Assembly (NCBI RefSeq): GCF_900142135.1
Contig: NZ_FQZU01000021.1
Coordinates: forward strand, 1-64,000
Source of the DNA: Desulfatibacillum alkenivorans DSM 16219
GTDB taxonomy: Bacteria; Desulfobacterota; Desulfobacteria; Desulfobacterales; Desulfatibacillaceae
Direction of reading: 5' to 3'
DNA length: 64,000 bases
The notes beneath the pieces are model-generated. The model was not told the DNA's origin. It saw nothing but the letters and a program-made list of their open reading frames with translations, and made no database searches. Positions within the stretch are counted from its first letter, which is position 1, and each line of letters begins with the position of its first letter. A program made the position numbers and the translations under genes. Shown one piece after another: positions 7,176-15,007 of the stretch.

Positions 7176-8207
7176 TTGATATACGTAGCCGACAAACTCA
7201 TGGAGAACATCGGGGCCTTTTCCCACAGGTTCCGGCTCATTGCCGAACGGATCCAGGGAGGGCCCCAGTGGCTCCGGTTCGCCATGCAGAGCCCGACGGA
7301 CAGTTATATGGCCGGCAGCGAACTGGAGTTGCTGTCCCTCGTCCAGAAAGGGCTTCACGGATCCAGGCTGATGCTGTTTACGGACTTGAACCTGCTCATG
7401 GATCCGCTCAAGCTATGGAACCTGCCTGAAGACGACCTGGCCCTCATTGGAACGGCCAGGAGGGAGGAAAGCGTCCGGGACGTCCTGGACAAATACGGCA
7501 TTCTGGATTTCGCTCAACTCAGCAAAGGGATTGATTTTTTACGGTCCTTTGAAATCGAGGACAAGCCCGTGTTTCAGGTCATGAACCTGGCGGACCGCCT
7601 GGCCCTTTATGCAATCGCCTTAGACGGACAGGAGCGGGAGGCGTCCAAAAAGGATCTTACAATCAGAAAGGAATCCTGCGAATTCGCCCTGCAGCTCTGT
7701 CAGACCCCCAAGGAATTCCAGGCTCTGTTCCATCTCTACGAAGCGGTCTGCAACAAGTTTAATGCAAAAACCCGCAGCGCCCGCCGGAAACGGGCCCAGT
7801 TGATCTGGGAGGATTACAACGAATTGTGCGACGGCCTTGTGGAGACTGTAACCCTGGGTAGAAAGTACAATCCCGACGGCCTGGACATGGAAATAAAAAG
7901 CGCCCTGGCGGATCTTCGGCAAATTGGATTCTCCTGCAAGGCGGCGGCCATGCTCAATCTCATCCGGAATACGATTCTCACATGCGAAGACCAGCCTCGG
8001 GCCCGAAAAATAGTCAGGGATTACATGAGCGCAATATTCAACCTGATCGCCGCGGGAACCGTTGAATCCACGTCCGTGGGCCAGGACGGGGTCATGCGGC
8101 TTATCTACGCCTCCGCCCTGATCGCCCCTGGAGGATCGGCGGCAGTGGAAGTCGACCGCCTGGGGCTTGTGACCGTGGCCTCCGGCGTTGTGGAAAATAT
8201 AATATGA
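7176..8207 (+). CDS. R-body-locus protein of unknown function (343 residues)
   Basis: I do not recognise this protein. It starts at TTG (7176) behind a strong Shine-Dalgarno (GGAGGTG at 7164-7170). It looks soluble and mostly helical, with no signal peptide or clear membrane segment. It has a basic helical patch around residues 200-210 (KTRSARRKRAQ), several scattered cysteines, and a Gly/Ala-rich C-terminal part (IAPGGSAAVEVDRLG). It sits between two RebB-domain genes, and the next one begins 13 bases after its stop, so it is very likely translated with them. An assembly, chaperone or regulatory role in R-body formation is a guess from position only. Confidence 0.7.
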   Translation: MIYVADKLMENIGAFSHRFRLIAERIQGGPQWLRFAMQSPTDSYMAGSELELLSLVQKGLHGSRLMLFTDLNLLMDPLKLWNLPEDDLALIGTARREESVRDVLDKYGILDFAQLSKGIDFLRSFEIEDKPVFQVMNLADRLALYAIALDGQEREASKKDLTIRKESCEFALQLCQTPKEFQALFHLYEAVCNKFNAKTRSARRKRAQLIWEDYNELCDGLVETVTLGRKYNPDGLDMEIKSALADLRQIGFSCKAAAMLNLIRNTILTCEDQPRARKIVRDYMSAIFNLIAAGTVESTSVGQDGVMRLIYASALIAPGGSAAVEVDRLGLVTVASGVVENII

Positions 8208-8220
8208 AAGGAGCAAAACC

Positions 8221-8775
8221 ATGTCCGACCAATCCGTCAACAGCCAGATAACGGACGCCGTCACCCAGCTCAACGCCATGATGGTTGGGGAATCCCCTCC
8301 CCAATCCATGGCCATGATAAACGCCGTGATGGCTGACACCATGGGCATGGCTTTGCATAACGCCGTATCCACCCAACATCACGCCCAGATGATCGGCGGC
8401 GCCTCCACCACCTCAACCTGCGCCCGAATGCTGGGGATCTTGGCGCCCCCGGATAAAACCCGGAAGGCGGCTGACGCCGTCCCGAAGGCCGCCAAGACAG
8501 GGTCCAAATTTTTTGATTGCGACATTTGCTCCGGGACGGCGTCGCAAAGAAGGGCGGCCGAAGACAGCCAGCCGGCGGCAAACGGAAAACAGGACGGAGA
8601 AAACGGCGGCCAGGGCATTTTGGCGAAATTCGCTGAATTGTTCAAAAAGCATCATCAAAAAGAGCATGAGGAAATGAACGGGAACAGGGAACAGCCGGAG
8701 GACCAGGCCGGCGCGGAAGTTCCGGAAGCGGGGGGAGATCCGGAATCGCCCCCTTTTACGCCCGAGGACGTATAG
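8221..8775 (+). CDS. RebB-domain protein with long disordered C-terminal tail
   Basis: Residues 1-80 are a RebB domain (SVNSQITDAVTQLN, then ESPPQSMAMINAVMADTMGMALHNAV and TTSTCARMLGIL). They are closest to the ATT-started copy in their Met-rich centre and TC motif. The remaining 100 residues are low-complexity and strongly charged (Lys/Ala, then Glu/Gln/Gly/Pro), with one short CDIC cysteine pair and a His/Lys stretch (FKKHHQKEHEE). This looks intrinsically disordered. The start has AAAGGAG and lies 13 bases from the preceding gene. Caedibacter Reb proteins also differ in length, so a special structural role is plausible. Confidence 0.8.
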   Translation: MSDQSVNSQITDAVTQLNAMMVGESPPQSMAMINAVMADTMGMALHNAVSTQHHAQMIGGASTTSTCARMLGILAPPDKTRKAADAVPKAAKTGSKFFDCDICSGTASQRRAAEDSQPAANGKQDGENGGQGILAKFAELFKKHHQKEHEEMNGNREQPEDQAGAEVPEAGGDPESPPFTPEDV

Positions 8776-8850
8776 CGTCCTTTTTAAGGATGCTGCTGCA
8801 TAAACCGGCTTCATGCCTGCAAAGGCGAGCCGAATTGAAAGGATAAACCA

Positions 8851-9231
8851 ATGGAAGACGAAGTCTACTACGAAGATTATGGAAGCCATGGCGCCCTCCA
8901 GGAGGAAGCCATGCAGGAAGCGGCCGAGTCCCAGTTGATCGCTGTGGAGAAGGCCATGATCCTATCCAACGAAGCATGCGAAGCCGTCGCCCAGGCCGCC
9001 AATCTGGTCAATAAACGCCAGGAGCAGGCCCAGCACCGCATTCAGGATATCAACGGCAAGGGCAAGCCGCTCAAAAAGATTCCTTTGGAAGAATCTTTGG
9101 TGCAGCTGAAAAAGGAATTTGAAATGCTCCAGGAGGGCTTTGGGCGCTTTTTTGAAAAATGCCAGGAGATTCTTGTGGAGATCGCCATCCTGGTGGATCT
9201 GGAAAAAAAGGCGGAGCAGAAGGAAAACTAA
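8851..9231 (+). CDS. Small helical protein of the R-body locus, unknown function
   Basis: This is an unrecognised acidic protein of 126 residues. It has an N-terminal Tyr/Asp/Glu-rich stretch (DEVYYEDYG), then two long predicted amphipathic helices (around residues 15-65 and 80-122) with heptad-like Leu/Ile/Ala spacing. It has no signal peptide. It is preceded by GAAAGGA and follows the tailed RebB protein by 75 bases on the same strand. The coiled-coil character would suit a scaffold or partner of the ribbon, which is inference. Confidence 0.65.
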   Translation: MEDEVYYEDYGSHGALQEEAMQEAAESQLIAVEKAMILSNEACEAVAQAANLVNKRQEQAQHRIQDINGKGKPLKKIPLEESLVQLKKEFEMLQEGFGRFFEKCQEILVEIAILVDLEKKAEQKEN

Positions 9232-9288
9232 CCGCGTCCCAACGCGCGCCTTAACAATCCAGGCGGCGCATTTTTACAGGAGTCCATT

Positions 9289-9852
9289 ATGATAAGCAAA
9301 CCGATAGCGGACCTTGTTCAGGCCATGGCCAAGTGGGGAAAATCCAGGGGCCCGGCGGTTCAGCAGGCTTATTTGTCTGAGGGGGACTGGTCGCCGTGGG
9401 CGCAGGTGGAGCAGGCGCTTCAGTTCATCAACACCTTTGGGAACGTGACGGTGACCCGGAATCAGACGGTGCATTCCAAGCCGGACGTCGCAGCGGATTT
9501 GCTGGTTGCGGGCGGCGGCCCCAAAAAAATCGCCATCAGCCTGACCTGCGAACTCCACGCAGACACGGACCAGGATGCTGCGCCCAAGGTTGTCAACCCT
9601 GCCGCCGGATACGGGAATCAGGGCGGAGACGCGGTTTCGGACAAGACCTGCGAGAAAGTCCTGGCCTGTTATGAGGCCATGAAAAACGTGGACCTGAGCC
9701 AATACAGCCCCGTGGTCATGGGCATGATGGTTTCCAACACCGCCAATGACGCAGCCAAATTCTACCTGTGCGACCTCACGGGATTCCAGGCCCAATCCTT
9801 ATACCAGGACAAAAGCGGAGGCCTTTTGGGGCTCTATTTCAAATCGTTGTAA
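9289..9852 (+). CDS. Last gene of the R-body locus, unknown function (187 residues)
   Basis: I do not recognise it. The 187 residues have no signal peptide and combine predicted strands and helices. The middle has a pattern, SKPDVAADLLVAG...KKIAISLTCE followed by helices, that loosely recalls the D...(I/E)xLxCE core seen in some PD-(D/E)XK-like folds, but the lysine is absent. Treat that as a lead only. A ribosome binding site (AGGAG) precedes the ATG. It closes the co-directional run of R-body-linked genes; 309 bases separate it from the chemosensory operon. Confidence 0.65.
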   Translation: MISKPIADLVQAMAKWGKSRGPAVQQAYLSEGDWSPWAQVEQALQFINTFGNVTVTRNQTVHSKPDVAADLLVAGGGPKKIAISLTCELHADTDQDAAPKVVNPAAGYGNQGGDAVSDKTCEKVLACYEAMKNVDLSQYSPVVMGMMVSNTANDAAKFYLCDLTGFQAQSLYQDKSGGLLGLYFKSL

Positions 9853-10161
9853 ACAGGAAATCTTTTCCCATCCAAAAATCAAATTTGATCCATAAGGGGG
9901 GCTGCCGCACCCTTATGGAAAACGGGGAGAAGGTTGATCAAGTCTTAACGGTTTATAAGCATAAAATCATTTTTTTATGTTATTTCAACATAATTCCTTC
10001 CTCACAAAAGTCCCGCCCGAGAAAGAATTACACCTTGGGAATAAATCTGGCTTAAGGATCTTTGACTCTCGGCCAGTATTGTGCTAAAGTTCTGGTTTGA
10101 CAGTGCAATGGGCCATCCTCCTTGCCTGATTATTCCAAGCAAAATATGTGGCGGGTACTTT
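9853..10161. other. Gap between the R-body locus and the chemosensory operon
   Basis: It contains a perfect 9-base inverted repeat (CCATAAGGG at 9890-9898 and CCCTTATGG at 9910-9918), with no T-tract on the plus strand, so it is at best a weak or Rho-aided terminator. After an AT-rich stretch comes the candidate promoter at 10062-10090. No gene is seen. Confidence 0.5.
10062..10090 (+). promoter_or_regulatory. Candidate sigma-70-type promoter for the chemosensory operon
   Basis: TTGACT at 10062-10067 and TAAAGT at 10085-10090 are separated by 17 bases and lie about 70 bases before the first cheW. Match to consensus is five of six and four of six. It suggests that the chemosensory genes can be transcribed separately from the R-body genes. 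Confidence 0.5.
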
Positions 10162-10632
10162 ATGAGTCAGAAAAAACAATACTTTGTGTTCATTTTAGAT
10201 GAACAAAGATACGGTATTGACCTTCAAGCTGTGGAGCGGGTGATCCCCGCCGTGGAGTTGATCACTCTGCCCGAGGCGCCGGAAATCATGTCCGGCCTGA
10301 TCAACCTTCGCGGCAGGATGATCCCCGTAGTTGATATCAGAAAAAAGTTCGGGCTGCGTCCCCGCCGGATGGAGATGGAGGACCGAATCATCATTTTCCA
10401 GACATCCACCTGGACGACCTCCATTGTTGTGGATAAAGTGGAGGGAGTGGCTGAGTTTGGTCCGGAAGATTTATCCGACGCAGAAGAGCTTTTCCCCGAA
10501 ATGGGGCAATTCATGGAAGGCGTGGGAAAATCCGGCGATGAAAGCGTCCTGATCTACGATATCGACAACCTGTTTTCCGGACAGGAAATCCACAAGGTAA
10601 GCAGCCAGGTGGAAAACCACTCACAGCCTTAA
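10162..10632 (+). CDS. cheW: CheW-like coupling protein (WspB position)
   Basis: This 156-residue single-domain CheW protein shows KQYFVFILDEQRYGIDL, the VERVIPA segment, and the GLINLRGRMIPVVDIRKKFG core typical of the family. CheW links receptors to the histidine kinase CheA. I use the ATG at 10162 because it gives the usual CheW N-terminus; a GTG at 10081 would add 27 atypical residues. It is the first gene of a seven-gene operon, and a second CheW lies two genes downstream. Two CheW proteins flanking a CheR-TPR is the arrangement of the Pseudomonas Wsp system. Confidence 0.9.
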   Translation: MSQKKQYFVFILDEQRYGIDLQAVERVIPAVELITLPEAPEIMSGLINLRGRMIPVVDIRKKFGLRPRRMEMEDRIIIFQTSTWTTSIVVDKVEGVAEFGPEDLSDAEELFPEMGQFMEGVGKSGDESVLIYDIDNLFSGQEIHKVSSQVENHSQP

Positions 10633-10639
10633 GTGCTCC

Positions 10640-12184
10640 ATGGCCCAAAACATAGAAAAAAATTTATTTGCTCGCCTTAGCGAGTTAATACAGAATAAAA
10701 TCGGCCTTTTTTTTCCGCCGGAGAGGTGGCACGATTTAGAGAGGGGGGTTCGCGCAGCCGCTTTGGAGCTGGGTTTCGAAGACACCACATCCTGCATTCA
10801 GGGATTGTTGGGGTCTCCGGTCACCAAGGTTCAGTTGGACACATTGGTTGCGCACCTGACGGTGGGGGAAACTTTTTTTCTCCGAGACGAAAGCCACTTT
10901 AACGCCCTCCAACATCAGATCCTGCCGGACATTTTCGAAAAATGCGCCAAAAAAGGCAAGCAGCCGCGTTTTTGGAGCGCCGCATGCTGCACGGGGGAAG
11001 AGCCATACACCATGGCCATGGTCGTTGACCGCATGAAGCCTTATTGGACGGCCAAAGACTTTTCCATCCTGGCGACGGACATCAACTCCCGGTTTTTGGA
11101 AAAAGCCAGGAAAGGCATATACACCAACTGGTCTTTGCGGAACGCTCCCAATTGGATGGTGGAAAAATATTTCACCGTACACGGGAACAACCGGTTTGAG
11201 GTGGAAAAGAGCCTGAAAAAGGCCATACGCTTCACCAATCTCAATTTGGTGGACCCGGTTTATCCCTCGGCGGTGACGCACACGGAAGAAGTCAACGTGG
11301 TATTTTGCCGCAACGTGTTGATGTACTTCAATCAGAAGTTGCGGGACACGGTTATAGAGAGAATCGCCTGGGCCTTGGCGGACAATGGCTGGTTTTTTGT
11401 AGGGCCCAGCGAAGCGGCTTTTGTGGAGCATCCCAATTTGGCGCATATACGGTACCCGGGCGCCATTATTTTTCAAAAGCAAGCCGCAAAAAACAGGGTG
11501 CAAGGCGCGGACCTTGTGGATGCAAAGGCTGAGTCCGCCCCCGAAAAAAAAGAGACGCCTTTGCCGACTTTTCCCGCAAGAACGCCGTTGACCAGGCGCC
11601 CGCCCAGAGCCGAGCGTACGGCTCCGCCCAGACCGGAAGCCGGCCGGGCGAAAAAAATGGAGCCTTTGGACGCGGACCGCATGCTCGATAAGGCGCTTGA
11701 GCTTGTGGAAAGAGGCAATTACGACGACGCGGTGAATTGCCTGCTTGAAATTATTTCAACGGCCGACGCCAAGGCGGGAATGAGGCCGGACAGCAGGGCC
11801 ATGGCCCTTTTGGCCAGGACTTACGCCAATATGGGCAAGCTGGAAGAGGCCCGCAGATGGGGCGGCAAGGCCGTAGATGCAGACAAGTTAAACCCCGGCC
11901 ACCGCTATTTGCTGGCCACGGTTTACGCAGAGTTGGGCGACTCGGAAAAAGCGGCGGATTTGCTTCAAGCCTCCCTTTTTCTGGACTCCCGGTTTATACT
12001 GGCCCATTTCACGTTGGGCAATACCGTTAAAAAACAGGGCAAGGCCAATGAAGCGAGGAGGCATTTTAAAAACGCCTTATCCTTGCTGCTGGACCTTGAC
12101 TCGGATGCAGTAATCCCCCACTCCGGGGGAATGACAGCGGGGCGGCTTACGGAGATTGTTCGTTCCATGATTTTAGGGGATTGA
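10640..12184 (+). CDS. cheR: CheR-type methyltransferase with C-terminal TPR region (WspC-like)
   Basis: The 514 residues have an N-terminal CheR helical domain, an S-adenosylmethionine-binding methyltransferase domain (WSAACCTGEEPYTMAM; ILATDINS; NVVFCRNVLMYF), a Pro/Arg-rich linker at about 300-340, and TPR-like helices at about 345-500 (YDDAVNCLLEII, ARTYANMGKLEEA). It would methylate glutamates of the chemoreceptor encoded two genes downstream. The C-terminal TPR part is what distinguishes WspC-type CheR proteins from the short flagellar CheR. It begins 7 bases after cheW, with weak ribosome binding, so translation is probably coupled. Confidence 0.92.
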   Translation: MAQNIEKNLFARLSELIQNKIGLFFPPERWHDLERGVRAAALELGFEDTTSCIQGLLGSPVTKVQLDTLVAHLTVGETFFLRDESHFNALQHQILPDIFEKCAKKGKQPRFWSAACCTGEEPYTMAMVVDRMKPYWTAKDFSILATDINSRFLEKARKGIYTNWSLRNAPNWMVEKYFTVHGNNRFEVEKSLKKAIRFTNLNLVDPVYPSAVTHTEEVNVVFCRNVLMYFNQKLRDTVIERIAWALADNGWFFVGPSEAAFVEHPNLAHIRYPGAIIFQKQAAKNRVQGADLVDAKAESAPEKKETPLPTFPARTPLTRRPPRAERTAPPRPEAGRAKKMEPLDADRMLDKALELVERGNYDDAVNCLLEIISTADAKAGMRPDSRAMALLARTYANMGKLEEARRWGGKAVDADKLNPGHRYLLATVYAELGDSEKAADLLQASLFLDSRFILAHFTLGNTVKKQGKANEARRHFKNALSLLLDLDSDAVIPHSGGMTAGRLTEIVRSMILGD

Positions 12185-12188
12185 TCCT

Positions 12189-12833
12189 ATGAACAGCCAG
12201 GCGCAAAAGACAATAGATAAAGCCAATCTTTCCGTCGATGAACGGTGGGCGGAAGTCAGAAAACAATTGGACGAGGCCAGGGCGTCTTACAATCAGGCCG
12301 GAGAAATGTCCGGAGATGAAATCAAAAGCGCCTTGAAAAAAAGGGCCAAGCTTCTGGCCGCCCGGTCCAAGGACGAGGGAAAGGGCGCGGGGGAAAAGCT
12401 GGATGTGGTGGAGTTCCTGCTGGCGCACGAAAAATACGCCATTGAGCTTTCATGCATCAGGGAAGTCTACCCCTACAAGGACTGCACCCCTATTCCGTGC
12501 ACCCCGTCATTCGTTTTGGGCGTGATCAATGTGCGTAGCAGGATTCTTTCCGTCGTGGATCTGAAAGAATTTTTCGAACTGCCCAAGCAAAAAATCACGG
12601 AGAACTCCCGGGTCATCATCCTTGCTTCGGACGACATGGAATTCGGCGTCCTGGCGGACGAGTTAAAGGGAGTCAACTCCATTCCCGCGGAAAAAATTCA
12701 GCCCTCCCTGCCTACATTGACAGGATTAAGGGCGCAGTATTTAAAGGGCGTCACGGCCGGAGGCCTTGTGATCTTGGATGGTTTACGCATTCTACAGGAT
12801 AAAAGAATCGTGGTGAACCTGGAAGTGGAATAA
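12189..12833 (+). CDS. cheW: Second CheW-like coupling protein with N-terminal extension (WspD position)
   Basis: The CheW domain fills about residues 75-212 ([39 protein letters not shown]). It is preceded by about 70 charged, helical residues that the first CheW lacks. The gene begins 4 bases after cheR. In Wsp the two coupling proteins WspB and WspD differ in the same way, and both bind the receptor-kinase complex. A role as the second adaptor is inferred from this position. Confidence 0.88.
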   Translation: MNSQAQKTIDKANLSVDERWAEVRKQLDEARASYNQAGEMSGDEIKSALKKRAKLLAARSKDEGKGAGEKLDVVEFLLAHEKYAIELSCIREVYPYKDCTPIPCTPSFVLGVINVRSRILSVVDLKEFFELPKQKITENSRVIILASDDMEFGVLADELKGVNSIPAEKIQPSLPTLTGLRAQYLKGVTAGGLVILDGLRILQDKRIVVNLEVE

Positions 12834-12865
12834 GGTTTCTCCTGGGATCTATTGGCGGAGGTGGC

Positions 12866-14995
12866 ATGGGAAGTATAAAAAACCGTATCCTGATTTACTT
12901 TTGCACCAGCGTTGCCGTTATCATATTGGTCATACTCCTTGCGGTAAACATCACGTTGCGGGGAGGAATTGAGAATCAATTCCAGGATCTTGTACAGGAA
13001 GCCACCAGTCGTGAAAAGGAAAGGCTAAGCACTTACGAAAACTTTTTGAACAAACATCTGAGCCTGGTGGGCAAGGACATGCTTTCCGCAGCCCTTGAAA
13101 TTGCAGGGAATAAGGACCTGAGCGAAAATATCGATTTTGTGCAGCTTAATGTTCTCAGCCATTATGAACTGCAGTTAAAAACCAATATCCTGCTTGAGGA
13201 GATCGCCTTTTCCTCCAGGCTGGAAAACGACGAAGAGCAATCTTCGGGAATGAGCTCATACGCATTGGTTGAATCCGGCAAGTTTGACTTTGCCGTCATC
13301 GTTTCTTTGAAAAACGAAGTTCTGACCGCCTACCCCAATAACGAAAACTCCCAGGTTCTGGCCGACTTCTGCAAGGCGATGGATCTGGCCGCCTCGGCAA
13401 GGGAAAATGCCGGCCAGCTTCACGCCCGGAATCTTTCCAAAGAATTCCTTTCCGCCGTAGGCCTGACGAATCAGGGCAAGAGCTATGAACGGGAAGCGGC
13501 TGCTTTGATCTCCGCCAATTTGATCAAGGACGAATTTGACAACACCAGAGCTTTTCTGCTGACCGGCAAGCTTTACGACCACTTGGAATACGCTTTGGCG
13601 TCTTTTAATGAAGCCACCGGAGCGCCCGCCGCGATTTTTCTCGGAAACCAGGCGGCGTCGCAAGCCGGCTTTAAAGTGCAGGACGGCCGGGATATCCATG
13701 AGGCTCTTAAAATCGGGGACAATGTCTCGCAAAAGCTCCTGACGGAAGGGGTTAAAGCCCCTGTCATCGCCTCTTTGGCCGGTAACGATTATCTGGTCAA
13801 AACCATCCCCATAAAAACCGACCAAGGAACCGTCCTGGGCTTCGCCCTTGCCGGCCTCCCCATGAACCAGGTCCACGCCATGGAAAACAACCTGGACCAG
13901 CACGGAAAAAACATGCTGAAAAAGGTCGCCAAATGGATTTCCGGGGTGGGAGTCCTTGCCATGGCGGCTTTTATCCTGCTTTCCCTGTTCATATCCGAAG
14001 GCATTACGCGGCCCATCAGGCGCATCGCCCTGATGGTGCGGGACATGGCTGAAGGGGACGGAGATCTTACGGTTCGCCTCAAGGAAGAGGGGCGCGACGA
14101 ACTGACGGACCTGGCGAAATGGTTCAACGTGTTCATGGGCAAACTGCAAGCCATGGTGATAGAGATCAAGGAAGGCTCGGAGCTTCTGGCGGTTTCATCC
14201 AGCCAGATATCGTCCACCGCATCCGAACTGGCGAGCAGTTCGGCCCAGACATCCAGCTCCATTTCCGAGATTTCAACAACCATGGAGGAAGTCAAGCAAA
14301 CCGCCGCCCTTACCAGCGAAAAAGCGGAAGTAGTGGCGGACACGGCGGACTCCGCAGCCCAACACTCCGAATCCGGGGAAAAAGCCACTCATGACGCCCT
14401 CATGGGCATGAACCGCGTCAAAGAGGAAATGGAGTTTATTGCTGAAAGCATTGTCAAACTTTCGGAGCAGACCCAAAGCATTGGAGACATTATTGACGCA
14501 GTGGGCGACTTAGCCAACGAGTCCAACCTGTTGTCGGTCAACGCTTCCATTGAAGCGGCTAAGGCGGGGGAATACGGCAAAGGATTTTCGGTCGTCGCCC
14601 AGGAAGTGAAAAATCTTGCGGACCAATCCAAACAGGCCACCGGCCAGGTGCGCACGATTCTGAACGATATTCAGAGCGCCACCAGCACCGCCGTCATGGC
14701 CACGGAAAGAGGAAGCAAGGCCGTGGACAGCGGAGTCGGCTTGTCCAGTCAATCCGGACAAACCATCCAGGACCTGGTGGAAAGCGTCAATCAGGCGGCC
14801 CGGGCTGCGGCCCAGATTGCAGCGTCCAATCGCCAGCAGATGGCGGGTATGGATCAACTTAGCCAAGCCATGACAAGCATCAAAGACGCCAGCCTCCAGA
14901 ATGTGGATGGCGCCAAGCAATTGGAAGGCGCGATTTCAGATATGCACGAACTTGGTCAACGCATGAAGGAGCTGGCAGGCAAGTTCAAAGTGTGA
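12866..14995 (+). CDS. Methyl-accepting chemotaxis protein (WspA position)
   Basis: This 709-residue receptor has a first membrane helix near residues 9-30, a large periplasmic sensing region to about 350, a second helix near 355-377 ([19 protein letters not shown]), a HAMP domain ([19 protein letters not shown]) and a cytoplasmic signalling hairpin. Its tip reads [18 protein letters not shown]. The sensor is unlike the short four-helix domain of WspA, and its ligand cannot be told from the sequence. It lies inside the operon between the second cheW and cheA, so it is almost certainly their dedicated receptor. Confidence 0.92.
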   Translation: MGSIKNRILIYFCTSVAVIILVILLAVNITLRGGIENQFQDLVQEATSREKERLSTYENFLNKHLSLVGKDMLSAALEIAGNKDLSENIDFVQLNVLSHYELQLKTNILLEEIAFSSRLENDEEQSSGMSSYALVESGKFDFAVIVSLKNEVLTAYPNNENSQVLADFCKAMDLAASARENAGQLHARNLSKEFLSAVGLTNQGKSYEREAAALISANLIKDEFDNTRAFLLTGKLYDHLEYALASFNEATGAPAAIFLGNQAASQAGFKVQDGRDIHEALKIGDNVSQKLLTEGVKAPVIASLAGNDYLVKTIPIKTDQGTVLGFALAGLPMNQVHAMENNLDQHGKNMLKKVAKWISGVGVLAMAAFILLSLFISEGITRPIRRIALMVRDMAEGDGDLTVRLKEEGRDELTDLAKWFNVFMGKLQAMVIEIKEGSELLAVSSSQISSTASELASSSAQTSSSISEISTTMEEVKQTAALTSEKAEVVADTADSAAQHSESGEKATHDALMGMNRVKEEMEFIAESIVKLSEQTQSIGDIIDAVGDLANESNLLSVNASIEAAKAGEYGKGFSVVAQEVKNLADQSKQATGQVRTILNDIQSATSTAVMATERGSKAVDSGVGLSSQSGQTIQDLVESVNQAARAAAQIAASNRQQMAGMDQLSQAMTSIKDASLQNVDGAKQLEGAISDMHELGQRMKELAGKFKV

Positions 14996-15007
14996 AGGTG
15001 ATGAGTT

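Noticed and set aside
9890-9918. Perfect 9-base inverted repeat as intrinsic terminator of the R-body operon
   Set aside because: No T-tract follows on the plus strand and nothing is transcribed toward it from the right, so it is not listed as a terminator.
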